Both the position numbers and the translations under genes were made by a program. Shown in pieces: positions 63,061 through 64,000 of a DNA stretch of 64,000 bases. Source of the DNA: Bacteroidales bacterium (GTDB taxonomy: Bacteria; Bacteroidota; Bacteroidia; Bacteroidales; JAIOZK01); assembly GCA_021740625.1 (NCBI GenBank), contig JAIOZK010000002.1:62001-126000 (forward strand), written 5' to 3'. Positions within the stretch are counted from its first letter, which is position 1. Every line of letters starts with the position of its first letter. Below the pieces are notes generated by a model. That model made no database searches. It was given only the letters and a program-made list of their open reading frames with translations, and was not told the DNA's origin.

Positions 63061-64000
63061 GAAATTGAATTACAAAGTACTATTAATAATCCTGGTTGTT
63101 TTAATCGGAATTTATCTGATCAGCGAATACAGCGGTTCGGGCGAAAGAACATTCAAAAGCGAAGTGGTAGGTATTGATACCGCCAGGATCACCAGGATCA
63201 CCATTGAAAATCCGGGCAATCCCAAAATGGTTTTCAGCAAAACTGGACCAGGGTGGCAGATGGAAGCGGCTGGGGAAAAATATCCGGTGCAATCCTCTGT
63301 AATACGCGGGCTGCTCTTACCACTGGCAGGAATGAAATCCGACGGAGTAGCTGCAATTGGCGAGGAAAAACATGGTGAATTGCAGGTAAATGATTCTGCC
63401 GCTGTACATGTTGTTGCTGAGGATGATGGTAAAAAGCTGGCTGATCTATATATTGGACGCCTGAGCTACCAGCAGCCCTCAGCAGCGGTGGCCCCAAAAG
63501 CACAGTCGATGCAGCAATACCAGCAACAGGGTAAAATGATCACCTACGTCAGGGAAGCCGGCGATGAAACCGTTTATGGTGTGGAGGGTTTTCTGCGCTC
63601 CACATTTGGCCGGAAGCCGGACGATTTCCGTGACAAAACATTGGTGAAATTGAATCAGGAGGATATTACCAAAGTTGAATTTGATTATACTGATAAAGAA
63701 TCGTTTATACTGCAAAAGCAGGAAAACGACTGGTATGTAAACGGACAAAAGGCCGATTCGGCCAGCACTGTAAAATACCTAAGAAAACTACGCAGTCAGC
63801 GGGGCAGGGAGTTTGCCGATGATTACAATACAGCCGGTTCAATACCCATATCAACACTCAGTATCGAGGGCAATAACTTTATGCCGGTTGTAGTAAAAGC
63901 CTATCCGGCGGATACGATACGTGAGTATATCATAACCTCAACCCTGAATCCTGATGCCAAATTCGCAGGAGCAAAAGGGGTGTATACGAGGTTGTTTGAG
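63053..64000 (+). CDS. DUF4340 domain protein, partial (3' end outside window)
   Basis: 316 codons visible to the window edge. Starts ATG 63053 overlapping the gldG stop (ATGTTTAA). N-terminal membrane helix (KVLLIILVVLIGIYLISEYS) and repeats of the DUF4340 type (ITRITIENPGNPKMVFSKTGPGWQME ... YPVQSSVIRGLLLPLAGMKSDG; VEFDYTDKESFILQKQENDWYVNG ... VKYLRKLRSQRG). The coupled start suggests it belongs to the GldAFG complex as a periplasmic, membrane-anchored partner. In other bacteria DUF4340 often sits next to such transporters. Confidence 0.88.
   Translation, partial: MFKKLNYKVLLIILVVLIGIYLISEYSGSGERTFKSEVVGIDTARITRITIENPGNPKMVFSKTGPGWQMEAAGEKYPVQSSVIRGLLLPLAGMKSDGVAAIGEEKHGELQVNDSAAVHVVAEDDGKKLADLYIGRLSYQQPSAAVAPKAQSMQQYQQQGKMITYVREAGDETVYGVEGFLRSTFGRKPDDFRDKTLVKLNQEDITKVEFDYTDKESFILQKQENDWYVNGQKADSASTVKYLRKLRSQRGREFADDYNTAGSIPISTLSIEGNNFMPVVVKAYPADTIREYIITSTLNPDAKFAGAKGVYTRLFE

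Noticed and set aside
59844-64000. Proof of gliding motility from gldA/F/G
   Set aside because: These homologues also occur in non-gliding Bacteroidota and no gldK-N or sprA genes are in the window.
1-64000. Prophage, integrative element or defence island
   Set aside because: No integrase, transposase, phage structural, restriction-modification or toxin-antitoxin genes could be recognised; tRNA genes show no flanking attachment-site duplication.

Overview
The window looks like chromosomal DNA of a member of the Bacteroidota, probably a Bacteroidales/Marinilabiliales-type lineage. Seen in the sequence: promoter -7 elements of the form TAnnTTTG in front of several genes and tRNAs, weak or absent Shine-Dalgarno sequences, a type IX secretion C-terminal signal on a papain-like protease, a GldA/GldF/GldG ABC transporter, a TonB-dependent receptor with a carboxypeptidase-like N-terminal domain, an OmpA/PD40/TPR outer-membrane protein, a LytS/LytTR pair with a reg_prop sensor, and many SPII lipoproteins. 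I see no phage, transposase, CRISPR array or restriction system; it is mostly core chromosome with intergenic dispersed repeats. The species cannot be named from this.

Layout. 1-6.2 kb: an envelope OmpA/SPOR-type protein (3' end outside the window), a dihydroorotate-dehydrogenase-like flavoprotein, then a minus-strand group of a secreted protein, a tiny lipoprotein that is the tail of a glyoxalase-fold protein, and an Old Yellow Enzyme. 6.3-13.1 kb: a complete phenylalanine/tyrosine degradation locus: homogentisate dioxygenase, 4-hydroxyphenylpyruvate dioxygenase, fumarylacetoacetase and a flavin reductase on plus, with convergent phenylalanine hydroxylase on minus. Both promoters carry the same 18-bp near-palindrome, the best candidate here for an uncharacterised regulon operator. 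13.2-22.6 kb: a trehalose block: GT2 glycosyltransferase, fused trehalose-6-phosphate synthase/phosphatase, a HAD protein of unknown substrate, a beta-phosphoglucomutase/GH65 phosphorylase fusion and a TreT-like glycosyltransferase, so three different trehalose chemistries lie side by side.

22.6-32 kb: miaA (its start codon abuts an intrinsic terminator), the LytS-type sensor kinase and LytTR regulator, small secreted proteins and lipoproteins, pcm, and a Gfo/Idh/MocA oxidoreductase. 32-35 kb: a lipoprotein, a polyprenyl-phosphate sugar transferase and a DUF4294 protein. 35-38.3 kb: tig-clpP-clpX, the classical protein-quality-control operon. 38.4-45.6 kb: a TPR hybrid histidine kinase, tRNA-Leu(UAG), a DUF5723 outer-membrane protein, a lone OppC-type permease, tRNA-His(GUG), a GIY-YIG-like protein and tRNA-Ser(UGA). 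45.7-50.7 kb: a GWxTD protein, a lipid A-type acyltransferase overlapping a GT2 glycosyltransferase, aroQ and a DUF434 protein.

50.7-53.4 kb: a TPP riboswitch followed by a TonB-dependent receptor, so probably thiamin uptake across the outer membrane. 53.7-64 kb: the secreted C1 protease, an SPFH/prohibitin - HMG-CoA-lyase-like - CNNM/CBS group, smpB, a thioredoxin-fold protein and the gldA-gldF-gldG-DUF4340 operon, cut by the window edge.

Repeats: a 155-bp element with 20-bp terminal inverted repeats (29087-29241) has a diverged relative at 49397-49548; a second element of about 140 bp sits in opposite orientations at 47190-47328 and 53532-53675, each 2-3 bp after a stop codon; 7-bp tandem repeats (GTTRCAR) separate the genes of the tyrosine operon.
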